Shown: piece after piece, positions 1 through 5,995 of the stretch
How positions within the stretch are numbered: the stretch's first letter is position 1
How the letters are laid out: each line of letters starts with the position of its first letter
The notes under the pieces: model-generated
Databases searched by the model: none
What the model saw: only the letters and a program-made list of their open reading frames with translations
Told to the model about the DNA's origin: nothing
Assembly: GCA_038244055.1 (NCBI GenBank)
Contig: JBBRTW010000280.1
Span: 1-9,223, forward strand
Source: DASPKW01 sp038244055
GTDB lineage: Bacteria > Planctomycetota > Phycisphaerae > Tepidisphaerales > Tepidisphaeraceae
Reading direction: 5' to 3'
Length of the DNA: 9,223 nucleotides
Made by a program: the position numbers and the translations under genes

Positions 1-3
1 CAG

Positions 4-104
4 TAGCACGGGCATCTTGCCCGTGTTGGCAGTTCCGCAGGCCGAATGCGTCTTTCGTCAATCTATAGGTCGCGCTCTGAACATGGGCAGGATGCCCATG
101 CTAC
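4..104. repeat. REPIN-like pair of inverted GTAG hairpins
   Basis: Two short palindromes face each other in inverted orientation. The left one reads GTAG (4-6 with g at 3), then CACGGGC (7-13), a 5-nt loop ATCTT, and GCCCGTG (19-25). The right one, read on the minus strand, is GTAG (104-101), CATGGGC (100-94), loop ATCCT, GCCCATG (88-82). Both therefore have a GTAG foot at the outer end, a 7-bp perfect stem and a nearly identical 5-nt loop, with 56 nt between them. A GTAG foot beside a hairpin is the known hallmark of REP elements handled by RAYT transposases, and inverted REP pairs are the known REPIN form. The right hairpin starts 14 nt after the stop of the leftward thioredoxin-fold gene, so it may also act on the 3' end of that transcript. 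Translation of such repeats produces spurious small ORFs. Confidence 0.75.
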
Positions 105-118
105 ATCTGGCACATCGC

Positions 119-1339
119 TCAATTCGCGAGTTCCGCCAGCGCTTCCTGCGCCAATTTGGCGAATGAGGTATTCGGATACGCCGCGACGATCTCGCCGTAT
201 TTCTTCTTCGCCAGATCGACCCGCCCGGCCTTCTTGTAGTTGTTGGCCAGGCCCAGCGCGGCGTTGGCCTTGTCCGCCACGGCGGCTTCATTGGCCTTTT
301 TCACCAGATTCGGATCTTTCTCGAAATCGGCGATGGCCGATTTGCTCTGCTCCGCGGCCGGCGTGCCGGGATAGTTGACCGCCACCGATTTGAATTTCAG
401 ATATGCCAGCTCGTTCTTCTTATCCGCCTGAAGCTGCTTGGCGATCGCCAGTTCATCATCGGCGGCCTTGTTCCTTCGGGCGGTCTCAAAAGCGGTCTTG
501 ACTTCCGGGTTGGCCATCAACTCCGCCAGTTTCTTCCGCGCCTTCTCGCCCGAGGCCGACTTGCCCAGGCCCTGCGCCAGGTCGCCGAGCTTCGACGCCG
601 CCTCGGCGTATTGCTTGCCCGCGATCATCGGATCGATTTCATCCAGCGCCTTGGTCGCATACGCATCGACCTGCTTCTCCAGCGCCGACAAACGCTCGGA
701 AATCTTCGCATCCACCTTCGCCGCCGCCGGCAGGCTCGCCAGCGCCTTGACGGCCTTGGCCCCCGCGTTTTCCTTCATCGCGCCTTCGGCCTTGTCCAAG
801 GCCGCCAGCGCGGCCTCCATCACCTTGGGCTCCACCAACTGCGGCGGATGATTCGCCAGGGCATCGGCCAGCGGCGCATCGAGCTGCGCCGGATGGCCCT
901 TCCAGAGCACCGCGCCTTCGGGCGAAATGATGTAAGTCGCCGGAATGCTGCGCACGCCGAACTGCGTCGCGAATGCGTTCTGCCAACCCTGACCATCGCA
1001 CGCCTGCGGCCAGGCGAAACCCTTCTGCGCCGCCACCGTCACCATCGCCTGCTTGTCGTTATCCAGGCTGATCCCGATGAGCTGAATCCCCTTGGGCGCG
1101 TACTGCTGATTGAGCCGAACCATGTGGTCCGCCTCCGCCATGCAGGGCCCGCACCAGGTCGCCCAGAAATCCACCACCACGATCTTGCCCTTGAGCTTCT
1201 CCAGGCTGACCGCGCCCATGCCGTTGGCCGACTGGAACGCCATCGCCGGCTTATCGCCGACATTGACCTCCGCGCGGATGTTGGATGCGCTCAGACAAAC
1301 CAGTGCCGCGCTCAGACCGAGTAACAGTTGACGAACCAT
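119..1339 (-). CDS. Exported TlpA-like thioredoxin-fold protein with helical C-terminal region
   Basis: 406 residues. Residues 1-23 form a signal peptide (positive MVRQ start, hydrophobic LLLGLSAALVCLSA, likely cleavage after IRA), so the protein acts outside the cytoplasm. Residues about 25-165 are a TlpA/ResA/AhpC-TSA type thioredoxin fold: VVVDFWATWCGPC gives the redox pair C63/C66, and SIPATYII supplies the cis-proline (P133). This family reduces or isomerises disulfides of exported proteins, for example in cytochrome c maturation; the substrate here is unknown. Residues about 170-406 are alanine/lysine-rich helices. The end (YGEIVAAYPNTSFAKLAQEA) looks like a TPR of the YbgF/BamD type, suggesting protein-protein contacts. 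The start at 1339 is chosen over a longer frame because GGAGG lies 5 nt upstream and the signal peptide begins there. It is divergent from the lysine-rich gene at 1514. The fold is sure; the physiological role is not. Confidence 0.9.
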   Translation of the reverse strand: MVRQLLLGLSAALVCLSASNIRAEVNVGDKPAMAFQSANGMGAVSLEKLKGKIVVVDFWATWCGPCMAEADHMVRLNQQYAPKGIQLIGISLDNDKQAMVTVAAQKGFAWPQACDGQGWQNAFATQFGVRSIPATYIISPEGAVLWKGHPAQLDAPLADALANHPPQLVEPKVMEAALAALDKAEGAMKENAGAKAVKALASLPAAAKVDAKISERLSALEKQVDAYATKALDEIDPMIAGKQYAEAASKLGDLAQGLGKSASGEKARKKLAELMANPEVKTAFETARRNKAADDELAIAKQLQADKKNELAYLKFKSVAVNYPGTPAAEQSKSAIADFEKDPNLVKKANEAAVADKANAALGLANNYKKAGRVDLAKKKYGEIVAAYPNTSFAKLAQEALAELAN

Positions 1340-1344
1340 GGGGG

Positions 1345-1349
1345 CCTCC
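1345..1349 (-). promoter_or_regulatory. Shine-Dalgarno site deciding the start at 1339
   Basis: Minus-strand GGAGG followed by CCCCC and ATG. It sits inside an alternative in-frame ATG four codons upstream, so that upstream ATG is unlikely to be the start. Confidence 0.75.
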
Positions 1350-1378
1350 ATCCTTATCCTTGAATCCATTGAAGTGAC

Positions 1379-1421
1379 GTCGAATTGCGACAAATGATAA
1401 CGACGATTGCGGCAATTCGAC
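1379..1421. promoter_or_regulatory. Nested inverted repeats in divergent intergenic region, possible operator
   Basis: GTCGAATTGC (1379-1388) and GCAATTCGAC (1412-1421) form a perfect 10-bp inverted repeat separated by 23 nt. Inside it lies ATTGC-G-GCAAT (1406-1416), and just outside a third dyad, ATTGC-ATGAA-GCAAT (1438-1452). The ATTGC/GCAAT half-site recurs in all of them. The repeat brackets the -10 and overlaps the -35 of the leftward promoter, as an operator would. No regulator is encoded nearby. Confidence 0.4.
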
Positions 1422-1423
1422 AA
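1394..1423 (-). promoter_or_regulatory. Candidate sigma-70 promoter of the thioredoxin-fold gene
   Basis: On the minus strand TTGTCG (1423-1418), an 18-nt spacer and TATCAT (1399-1394) match the -35/-10 consensus at 4/6 and 5/6. The start codon is about 55 nt downstream. The -35 box overlaps one arm of an inverted repeat (1379-1421). Inferred from sequence only. Confidence 0.45.
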
Positions 1424-1450
1424 CAATATTTGAGAAAATTGCATGAAGCA

Positions 1451-1482
1451 ATCGCGCCGGTGGCCTTTCCCACCGGAGCGAT
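1451..1482. other. Hairpin in the leader of the lysine-rich gene
   Basis: ATCGCGCCGGTGG (1451-1463) pairs with CCACCGGAGCGAT (1470-1482) over 13 bp with one mismatch and a 6-nt loop. No T-run follows on either strand, so it is not a typical terminator. It lies 31 nt before the start codon at 1514 and could be an operator or an mRNA leader structure. A TAGAAT box at 1488-1493 could be the -10 for the plus-strand gene, but no good -35 is seen. Confidence 0.45.
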
Positions 1483-1501
1483 CCGACTAGAATATGAGGC
1501 T

Positions 1502-1505
1502 GGAG
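1502..1505 (+). promoter_or_regulatory. Shine-Dalgarno site deciding the start at 1514
   Basis: GGAG in CTGGAGAACACCTT, 8 nt before ATG. It supports starting at MAKKK rather than at the longer open frame beginning at 1385, which runs through the palindromic intergenic region. Confidence 0.6.
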
Positions 1506-1513
1506 AACACCTT

Positions 1514-2161
1514 ATGGCAAAGAAAAAAACCGACTCGACCCCCGCGAAACAACCCCAAAGCGCCGAGAAAACCCCCGCCAAATCCGCGGGTAAGAAGCCG
1601 GCGACCCCGGCCGCCGCCGCGCCCGTCACCGCCCCACCCGCCAAAGCCGCGCCGCCTGTGAAGGCCGCCGCGCCCGTTCCTGCGAAGGCCGCCGCACCCG
1701 CGCCCGCCAAAGCGCCCGCGCCGGTTGCCGCATCATCTTCCAAAGCCACCACGCCTGTCGCCGCCAAACCCGCCGCCGCGCCTGTTGCCGCGAAACCCGC
1801 CGCCGCGACGCTGCCCAAACCCCCGGCCAAAAAGGTCGATAAGAAAGCCGCCTCCCCCGCTCCGGCCGCCCCTTCGATGGACACGACCCTCGCCGCCGAA
1901 ACCGCCGCCAAGATGGTCGCCAACAAAGCCACCCTCGGAGACGCCGCCCAGCCCGGCGCCGCGCCCAGGCAGGAAACCTCCACCTTCAAAAATCTCAAGG
2001 AACAACTCGCCAACCCCAAGCCCGGCAATCTCGGCCTCTTCGCTCCCACGGGCGGCTCCAAGAAATCCGGCGGCCATTCCTTCCTCAACCAGAACAAAGG
2101 CCATAACCAGACCTACGGCGGCTTCAACAAAGCGGGCGTTCCCCGCAGAACCAATGGATAA
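1514..2161 (+). CDS. Lysine/alanine/proline-rich low-complexity protein, function unknown
   Basis: 215 residues and strongly basic. Residues 1-35 are rich in lysine (MAKKK start). Residues about 36-125 are nearly all A, P, K and V, with degenerate repeats such as PVAAKPAAA (81-89 and 90-98) and APAPAKAPAP, like the tails of histone H1-like or AlgP-type proteins. The second half differs: about 125-170 could be helical (TFKNLKEQLANPKP), and the last 40 residues are glycine- and asparagine-rich with polar and aromatic residues (FAPTGGSKKSGGHSF, HNQTYGGFNKAG). No signal peptide, membrane segment or catalytic motif is visible. A nucleic-acid-binding or nucleoid role is possible from charge and composition, but that is inference. 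The compositional bias makes several shadow reading frames long, yet this frame has the Shine-Dalgarno site and a sensible lysine-rich start. It diverges from the thioredoxin-fold gene. Confidence 0.75.
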   Translation: MAKKKTDSTPAKQPQSAEKTPAKSAGKKPATPAAAAPVTAPPAKAAPPVKAAAPVPAKAAAPAPAKAPAPVAASSSKATTPVAAKPAAAPVAAKPAAATLPKPPAKKVDKKAASPAPAAPSMDTTLAAETAAKMVANKATLGDAAQPGAAPRQETSTFKNLKEQLANPKPGNLGLFAPTGGSKKSGGHSFLNQNKGHNQTYGGFNKAGVPRRTNG

Positions 2162-2176
2162 GGCGAATCGCGCGGC

Positions 2177-2207
2177 CGGGCGCTATGGCGCTTTCGTGCT
2201 CCGCCCG
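2177..2207 (+). terminator. Weak hairpin after the lysine-rich gene
   Basis: CGGGCG (2177-2182) pairs with CGCCCG (2202-2207) around an imperfect inner stem, starting 15 nt after the stop codon. There is no T-run behind it, so a terminator role is only a guess. Confidence 0.25.
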
Positions 2208-2209
2208 AC

Positions 2210-2236
2210 TTGATCCCCATTCCCCCTGCCGATAGC
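2210..2236 (+). promoter_or_regulatory. Candidate promoter of the HAD gene, possibly near-leaderless
   Basis: TTGATC (2210-2215), a 15-nt spacer and GATAGC (2231-2236), with the ATG only 11 nt after the box and no Shine-Dalgarno sequence. The arrangement resembles that before metG. The match is modest. Confidence 0.35.
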
Positions 2237-2247
2237 TTACCCCGCCT

Positions 2248-2949
2248 ATGTCAGACTGGCCCGGAGCGATTCTATTCGATTTCGACGGCGTGATCGTCAA
2301 CAGCGAGCCGCTGCACTTTCTCGCATTCCACGAGGTCCTCAAGGCCGAGAAGATCGAGATCACCGAGGATGAGTATTATCGCGAGCTCATCGGTTTCGAC
2401 GACAAAGGCGCGTTCAAGCACGTCTTCGAGAAGCGCGGCAAGGAGCTCGATCCCAAGACCTTCCTCCGCATCATGACCACCAAAAGCGAGCGGATGATGG
2501 ACCTCATTCAGGCCCGCAAGTACCACACGCTGCCGGGTGTCGATGAGCTGATCCGCGGCCTCTGGTGGCATTACCCGCTGGCCATCTGCTCCGGCGCGCT
2601 CCGCGAGGAGATCGAAGCCATGCTCGAAGGCGTCGGCCTGCGCGACTGCTTCAAAGTCATCGTCGCCGCCGAGGATGTCACCATCGGCAAGCCGGACCCC
2701 TCCGGCTACCTCATGTGCGCCAAACTCCTCGGCAAGAAGGTCAAGAAAGACTTCAAACCGGCCGACTGCCTGGTGGTTGAAGATGCCCCCACCGTCATCC
2801 GCTCGGTGCGCGGCGCGGGTTTCCCGGTGCTGGCCGTCGCCACCTCCTACGCGCCCCAGAAACTCGCGGATGCCAACTACATCGTCGCCGATCTCAAGCC
2901 CGAAACCGTCGCCAGCGCGATCCCGCAACTCAAGACCAGTGCGGTATGA
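2248..2949 (+). CDS. HAD superfamily subfamily IA phosphatase (beta-phosphoglucomutase-like)
   Basis: 233 residues, the usual length for this family, cytoplasmic. All four HAD motifs are present: motif I DFDGV with nucleophile D11 and acid/base D13; motif II ICSGA with S115; motif III GKPDP with K148; motif IV VVEDAP with E178/D179 for Mg2+. The inserted helical C1 cap spans about residues 16-95, as in beta-phosphoglucomutase, phosphoglycolate phosphatase and small sugar-phosphate phosphatases. Such enzymes hydrolyse or transfer phosphate via an aspartyl-phosphate; the substrate cannot be read from the sequence. The start at 2248 is placed directly before the first beta strand (AILFDFDGV); there is no Shine-Dalgarno site. 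The stop overlaps the next gene as ATGA, implying co-transcription and translational coupling. The family is certain, the specific substrate unknown. Confidence 0.93.
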   Translation: MSDWPGAILFDFDGVIVNSEPLHFLAFHEVLKAEKIEITEDEYYRELIGFDDKGAFKHVFEKRGKELDPKTFLRIMTTKSERMMDLIQARKYHTLPGVDELIRGLWWHYPLAICSGALREEIEAMLEGVGLRDCFKVIVAAEDVTIGKPDPSGYLMCAKLLGKKVKKDFKPADCLVVEDAPTVIRSVRGAGFPVLAVATSYAPQKLADANYIVADLKPETVASAIPQLKTSAV

Positions 2950-3296
2950 TGCGAGCCATGAAATCCGTTTCGGCATTTCTTCTCACCGCCCTCGCGCTGG
3001 CCGCGTTTAACCCGGCCGACCCCGCCCGCGCCGCCGAGACCCCAGCTCCCCGCGCCGCCACCACAACCGTCGTCGCCACACCACCCTTGATCGCCGCCCT
3101 TCGCGAAGACGCCGCCGGCCCGATCCTCCCCGAATCATCCCACTGGCCGACCAACCTGCTGATCCTCATCGCCGCGCTCTTCGCCGCCGCCGCCATTCTC
3201 GGCCCGATCATTCGAGCCAATCGGTCCGATGGTGCGCCACCGCCTCCCGAGCATGCTCCCGCCGATTCGCATTCGGCCGCCCGCAAACATCACTGA
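2946..3296 (+). CDS. Small exported or membrane protein, hypothetical
   Basis: 116 residues if started at the ATG overlapping the HAD stop (ATGA); in-frame ATGs at 2949 and 2958 are alternatives, the last giving MKSVSAFLLTALALAAF as a cleaner signal peptide with cleavage after ARA (about residue 29). An Ala/Pro/Thr-rich stretch with no cysteines (30-68) follows, then one hydrophobic segment LLILIAALFAAAAILGPII (about 71-89), then a polar, proline- and histidine-rich tail ending RKHH. The layout fits a single-span protein with a short exported N-terminal domain and a short cytoplasmic tail. I do not recognise the family. Its 4-bp overlap with the HAD gene suggests they are made together, but nothing shows a shared function. 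The antisense frames here are compositional shadows. Confidence 0.65.
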   Translation: MMRAMKSVSAFLLTALALAAFNPADPARAAETPAPRAATTTVVATPPLIAALREDAAGPILPESSHWPTNLLILIAALFAAAAILGPIIRANRSDGAPPPPEHAPADSHSAARKHH

Positions 3297-3319
3297 AGCG
3301 GCTCGCATGGGATTGTGGT

Positions 3320-3339
3320 GCGGCCTTTCAGGCTGCTTT
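3320..3339 (+). terminator. Hairpin with short T-run in convergent gap
   Basis: GCGGCCT (3320-3326), loop TTC, AGGCTGC (3330-3336) form a 7-bp stem with one G-U pair, followed by TTT. It lies 23 nt after the stop of the small membrane protein gene. The short T-run makes it a modest intrinsic terminator candidate. Confidence 0.4.
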
Positions 3340-3345
3340 AAGAAG

Positions 3346-3365
3346 GCAGGCAAGAAGCCCGCTCC
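3346..3365 (-). repeat. REP-like hairpin with GGAG foot
   Basis: Read on the minus strand: GGAG (3365-3362), CGGGC, loop TTCTT, GCCTG (one G-T wobble pair). Stem size, 5-nt loop and GGGC...GCC core match the hairpins at 7-25 and 82-100, with GGAG instead of GTAG at the foot. It sits 16 nt beyond the stop of the GH36-like gene, in the gap between convergent genes. Confidence 0.5.
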
Positions 3366-3381
3366 ACATTAATCGCATTCG

Positions 3382-5814
3382 CTACTTTCCTACCACAAAT
3401 CGCGCCGTCCACTTCACCGCCCGCCCGGCCGCCGACTTGATCATCACTCGCACCAGTTCCGCCTCCTCCTTCGCCTCCACGCCCACGCCCGCCGCCCGAT
3501 CCTCGGCCGACACCTCCACCCCCGCCAGTTTCCATGCCTCCGCCGCCCCCGCCGCTCCGGCTGTCGATCGCATCACAATCCGCAACTCATACCCATCGCC
3601 CCCCACCACCTGCGCAACCCCACTCATCGCCTTCTTCTCCGCATCCCATTTCTCCCCACTCAAATCCACCAGGCCCTGCGTGATATGCCGCGAGGTGCTG
3701 ATCGACTGCGGATGATCCGCGAGCTCCCGCAGCGCCACTACCGCGCACACATTCTGCGCGGCCGTCGGCTGATTCTCTTTCCCCTTGATCGGCGCTTCCA
3801 GTTCAAACTTCAGCCGCCCTTTCACGGGTGGCAGCAGCGCATTTGTCCAATACTCAAACGCCGCGTACTCTTTATCCGCCACCAGCCCCAGCCGCTCCAT
3901 CGGCTCATCGATTTTCGCCGTCTCGGCCTCCCAGTTGAACAATCCCACCAAGTCGCGCGGCATCCCCTTCTCGCGCCGATCGCTCACCTCCCACACGCGC
4001 GGCATCGCCCGATCCAGCAGGTCCACCGGCCGCGCCGGCAGGCCATGCGAAGGCATCGTCCGCTTCAACAGATCCAGCCGCTCGGCCGGCAATGCCGAGA
4101 ACTGATCGCTGCTCACCGAGAGCTGCCCCGCGACCGTGATCCACGAGCAGATCGCCCGCGCATGGCTCATCGGCACGCTCGCCCGCACATACAGCGGATC
4201 GGGATCGTTCCACCAGATTCGCCCATTCAAATGATAATTTCGCCCGCCATACATCGGCCCGCGCATCAGCGATTTCCACCCCGGCCCATTATCCGGGCCA
4301 ATCCTCATCGCATCCAGCAGCCCAAATGCCCCGCCATAGCTCCGCATGTTCTGCGGGCCGTTGCACCCCAGCAAAAACACCTCTTTGCCGGCCGCCTGCC
4401 GCACGAGTTTGAGGCCATCGCGAAACGCTTCGACGTTCGTCTTCTCCGGATCGTGGAACGTCGCATTCCCCAGCTTATCCTCCTTGTACGCATCGTTGAC
4501 GTACATGATCTCGGTCGCGCTGCCCATCCACAGGCCATCCATCTTGAGATATTTGTAGCCCCAATCCTTCGTGATCCTGCGCACGTTTTCCGCCACGTAT
4601 TTCTGAACCTCCGGGTGGGTCATGTCCAGCGCCGTTCCGCCCCATTTCACATCGTATGCTTTCCCATCCGCGCGATGGGCGAACCAATCCGGATGATCCT
4701 TGAACCACGGATCGTCGAACGTCCCCGCGAAGGGCATGAACCAGATCCCGGCCGTCATCCCCCGCGCTTGAATCATGTCGGCGGTTGGCTTCATCCCCTC
4801 CGGATACGGCCCCTTGGGGCGCACGCGCGTGAAATTCTTCCGCGGGCCGTTGAGTTTCTCCCCATCCTGCCATCCATCATCGATCTGCACGAAGTTAAAA
4901 CCAAAGGGCTTGAGCGCCTTCTCCGCGAAGGCCGCCTGCTCGGCCAGCTTTTCGGCATTGGATGCCCCCGCGTGATACCAGGTGCAATACCCTGCCGGCT
5001 CGGGCGGAAGATGAATGTTGTAAACCCGCGCCACCGCATCGGCCCAGGCTTCCAGGCCCAGCCGCACATCCTCGAAATAGCCGATCACCAGCGTCTCCGC
5101 CCGCTGCAACTCCCCCGCGCGCAGATGGAGATGCCCATAATCGATCTGCGCCGCCAGATGCACCCCGCCTTTCGACTCCGCCCCCGCCCCTTCCGTCGCC
5201 GTCGCAGTCGGAAGAATGACTCCACTCCCGCGCTCGCTGCTCACCCATCCCGCCACCACCCCGGCCCGCGTGGTCGGGTCCGCCACCGCCAGCCACATGT
5301 AACTCCCCAACGCCTTATCACCCGCAGCCAGTCCCCCCGTCCCCACCACTTTGAGTTCCGCCGCCGCTTTGCCGAGATCCACCGCAAACTCCGCTGGCCG
5401 GACTTTATTGATGACCACCGCCTCTTTGGTCACGTTGCTCAGTGTCGACCGCAACACCACAAACGGCAGTTTCGGAAACACCGAAAGCGAATCCGCACTC
5501 CCATCCACCCGTTCGATCAGAATCGACTTGCCTCCCCCGAACATCTTGTCCATCACCTCCGCGGTCCCCGCCCGCCCCCCGGCCACCAGCTTCCCCTCGC
5601 GCACGAAGACCGTTCCCCCTCCCCTCGCTCCGCCCCCCGTGCCCGCCCCGCCCACCCGGGCAATTTCAAATTTCCCCGCCTCCGCATCGACACTCACGCG
5701 TACCATCCCGTTCTCAATCGCCACCGCCTCGACCGCGCCAGCCGGCGCAATCGCTGCTGCCGCCAAAACCACCGACATCGTCAACCATCCCAACGCCGCA
5801 ACTCTTCGCGCCAT
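3382..5814 (-). CDS. Exported GH36-like alpha-galactosidase (melibiase-type glycoside hydrolase)
   Basis: 810 residues. Residues 1-27 are a signal peptide (hydrophobic core VVLAAAAIA, AGA cleavage site). An N-terminal beta-rich domain (about 28-265) precedes the catalytic (beta/alpha)8 barrel (about 270-600), as in GH36 and raffinose-synthase-like enzymes. Clan GH-D marks: YCTWYHAG at 276-283, VQIDDGWQ at 309-316, KYLKMDG with probable nucleophile D426, and MRIGPDNGPGW with probable acid/base D508. A C-terminal beta-sandwich region follows (about 620-810). Such enzymes remove alpha-linked galactose from oligosaccharides or polysaccharides; the signal peptide implies action outside the cytoplasm on environmental glycans. 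The start at 5814 is favoured over one 12 codons upstream because GGAGA lies just before it. The gene stands alone, with no transporter, regulator or sulfatase beside it. Substrate specificity is inference; another alpha-glycosidase of the clan is possible. Confidence 0.85.
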   Translation of the reverse strand: MARRVAALGWLTMSVVLAAAAIAPAGAVEAVAIENGMVRVSVDAEAGKFEIARVGGAGTGGGARGGGTVFVREGKLVAGGRAGTAEVMDKMFGGGKSILIERVDGSADSLSVFPKLPFVVLRSTLSNVTKEAVVINKVRPAEFAVDLGKAAAELKVVGTGGLAAGDKALGSYMWLAVADPTTRAGVVAGWVSSERGSGVILPTATATEGAGAESKGGVHLAAQIDYGHLHLRAGELQRAETLVIGYFEDVRLGLEAWADAVARVYNIHLPPEPAGYCTWYHAGASNAEKLAEQAAFAEKALKPFGFNFVQIDDGWQDGEKLNGPRKNFTRVRPKGPYPEGMKPTADMIQARGMTAGIWFMPFAGTFDDPWFKDHPDWFAHRADGKAYDVKWGGTALDMTHPEVQKYVAENVRRITKDWGYKYLKMDGLWMGSATEIMYVNDAYKEDKLGNATFHDPEKTNVEAFRDGLKLVRQAAGKEVFLLGCNGPQNMRSYGGAFGLLDAMRIGPDNGPGWKSLMRGPMYGGRNYHLNGRIWWNDPDPLYVRASVPMSHARAICSWITVAGQLSVSSDQFSALPAERLDLLKRTMPSHGLPARPVDLLDRAMPRVWEVSDRREKGMPRDLVGLFNWEAETAKIDEPMERLGLVADKEYAAFEYWTNALLPPVKGRLKFELEAPIKGKENQPTAAQNVCAVVALRELADHPQSISTSRHITQGLVDLSGEKWDAEKKAMSGVAQVVGGDGYELRIVMRSTAGAAGAAEAWKLAGVEVSAEDRAAGVGVEAKEEAELVRVMIKSAAGRAVKWTARFVVGK

Positions 5815-5819
5815 GGTTC

Positions 5820-5824
5820 TCTCC
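5820..5824 (-). promoter_or_regulatory. Shine-Dalgarno site deciding the start at 5814
   Basis: Minus-strand GGAGA, 5 nt before the ATG that opens the signal peptide. The in-frame upstream ATGs (5850 region) lack such a site. Confidence 0.65.
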
Positions 5825-5870
5825 AAATCATCCCCTTCGATCACCATCACGATTTACCCTCGAAAAACGG

Positions 5871-5899
5871 AATATATAAAACATCCCCCGATTCCCCAA
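5871..5899 (-). promoter_or_regulatory. Candidate promoter of the GH36-like gene
   Basis: Minus strand: TTGGGG (5899-5894), 17-nt spacer, TATATT (5876-5871). The -10 lies in the only AT-rich stretch of the gap. The leader to the ATG would be about 50 nt. The -35 is weak. Confidence 0.4.
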
Positions 5900-5902
5900 C
5901 CT

Positions 5903-5935
5903 GACTTTTGACATTTGACATTGAACTTTTGACAT
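5903..5935 (+). repeat. Three TTGACAT-like repeats
   Basis: TTGACAT occurs at 5908-5914, 5915-5921 and 5929-5935, with TGAACTTT and TGACTTTT variants between. Each contains a perfect -35 hexamer, but no -10 follows at a normal distance on the plus strand. It looks like a low-complexity dispersed intergenic repeat rather than a stacked promoter. Confidence 0.5.
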
Positions 5936-5957
5936 GGCCCCCCCGTCATACCCCGCC

Positions 5958-5986
5958 TTGAACTATCGTCTCCCTTACCCGATAAC
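5958..5986 (+). promoter_or_regulatory. Candidate metG promoter giving a leaderless mRNA
   Basis: TTGAAC (5958-5963), a 17-nt spacer and GATAAC (5981-5986). The box ends 9 nt before the ATG and there is no Shine-Dalgarno site, so transcription would start at or within a few bases of the start codon. Confidence 0.45.
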
Positions 5987-5995
5987 CAATCTTCC

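Noticed and set aside
46..378. Small plus-strand ORF containing HGQDAHAT
   Set aside because: The peptide comes from translation of the GTAG hairpin repeat, and the rest is antisense to the thioredoxin-fold gene.
3685..5904. 739-codon plus-strand open frame opposite the GH36-like gene
   Set aside because: The product is rich in R, H and P with no recognisable domain, and the minus-strand frame has signal peptide, active-site motifs and Shine-Dalgarno site. It is a GC-skew shadow.
5908..5934. Three stacked -35 (TTGACA) promoters for metG
   Set aside because: No -10 box at 15-19 nt from any copy; the string fits a simple intergenic repeat.
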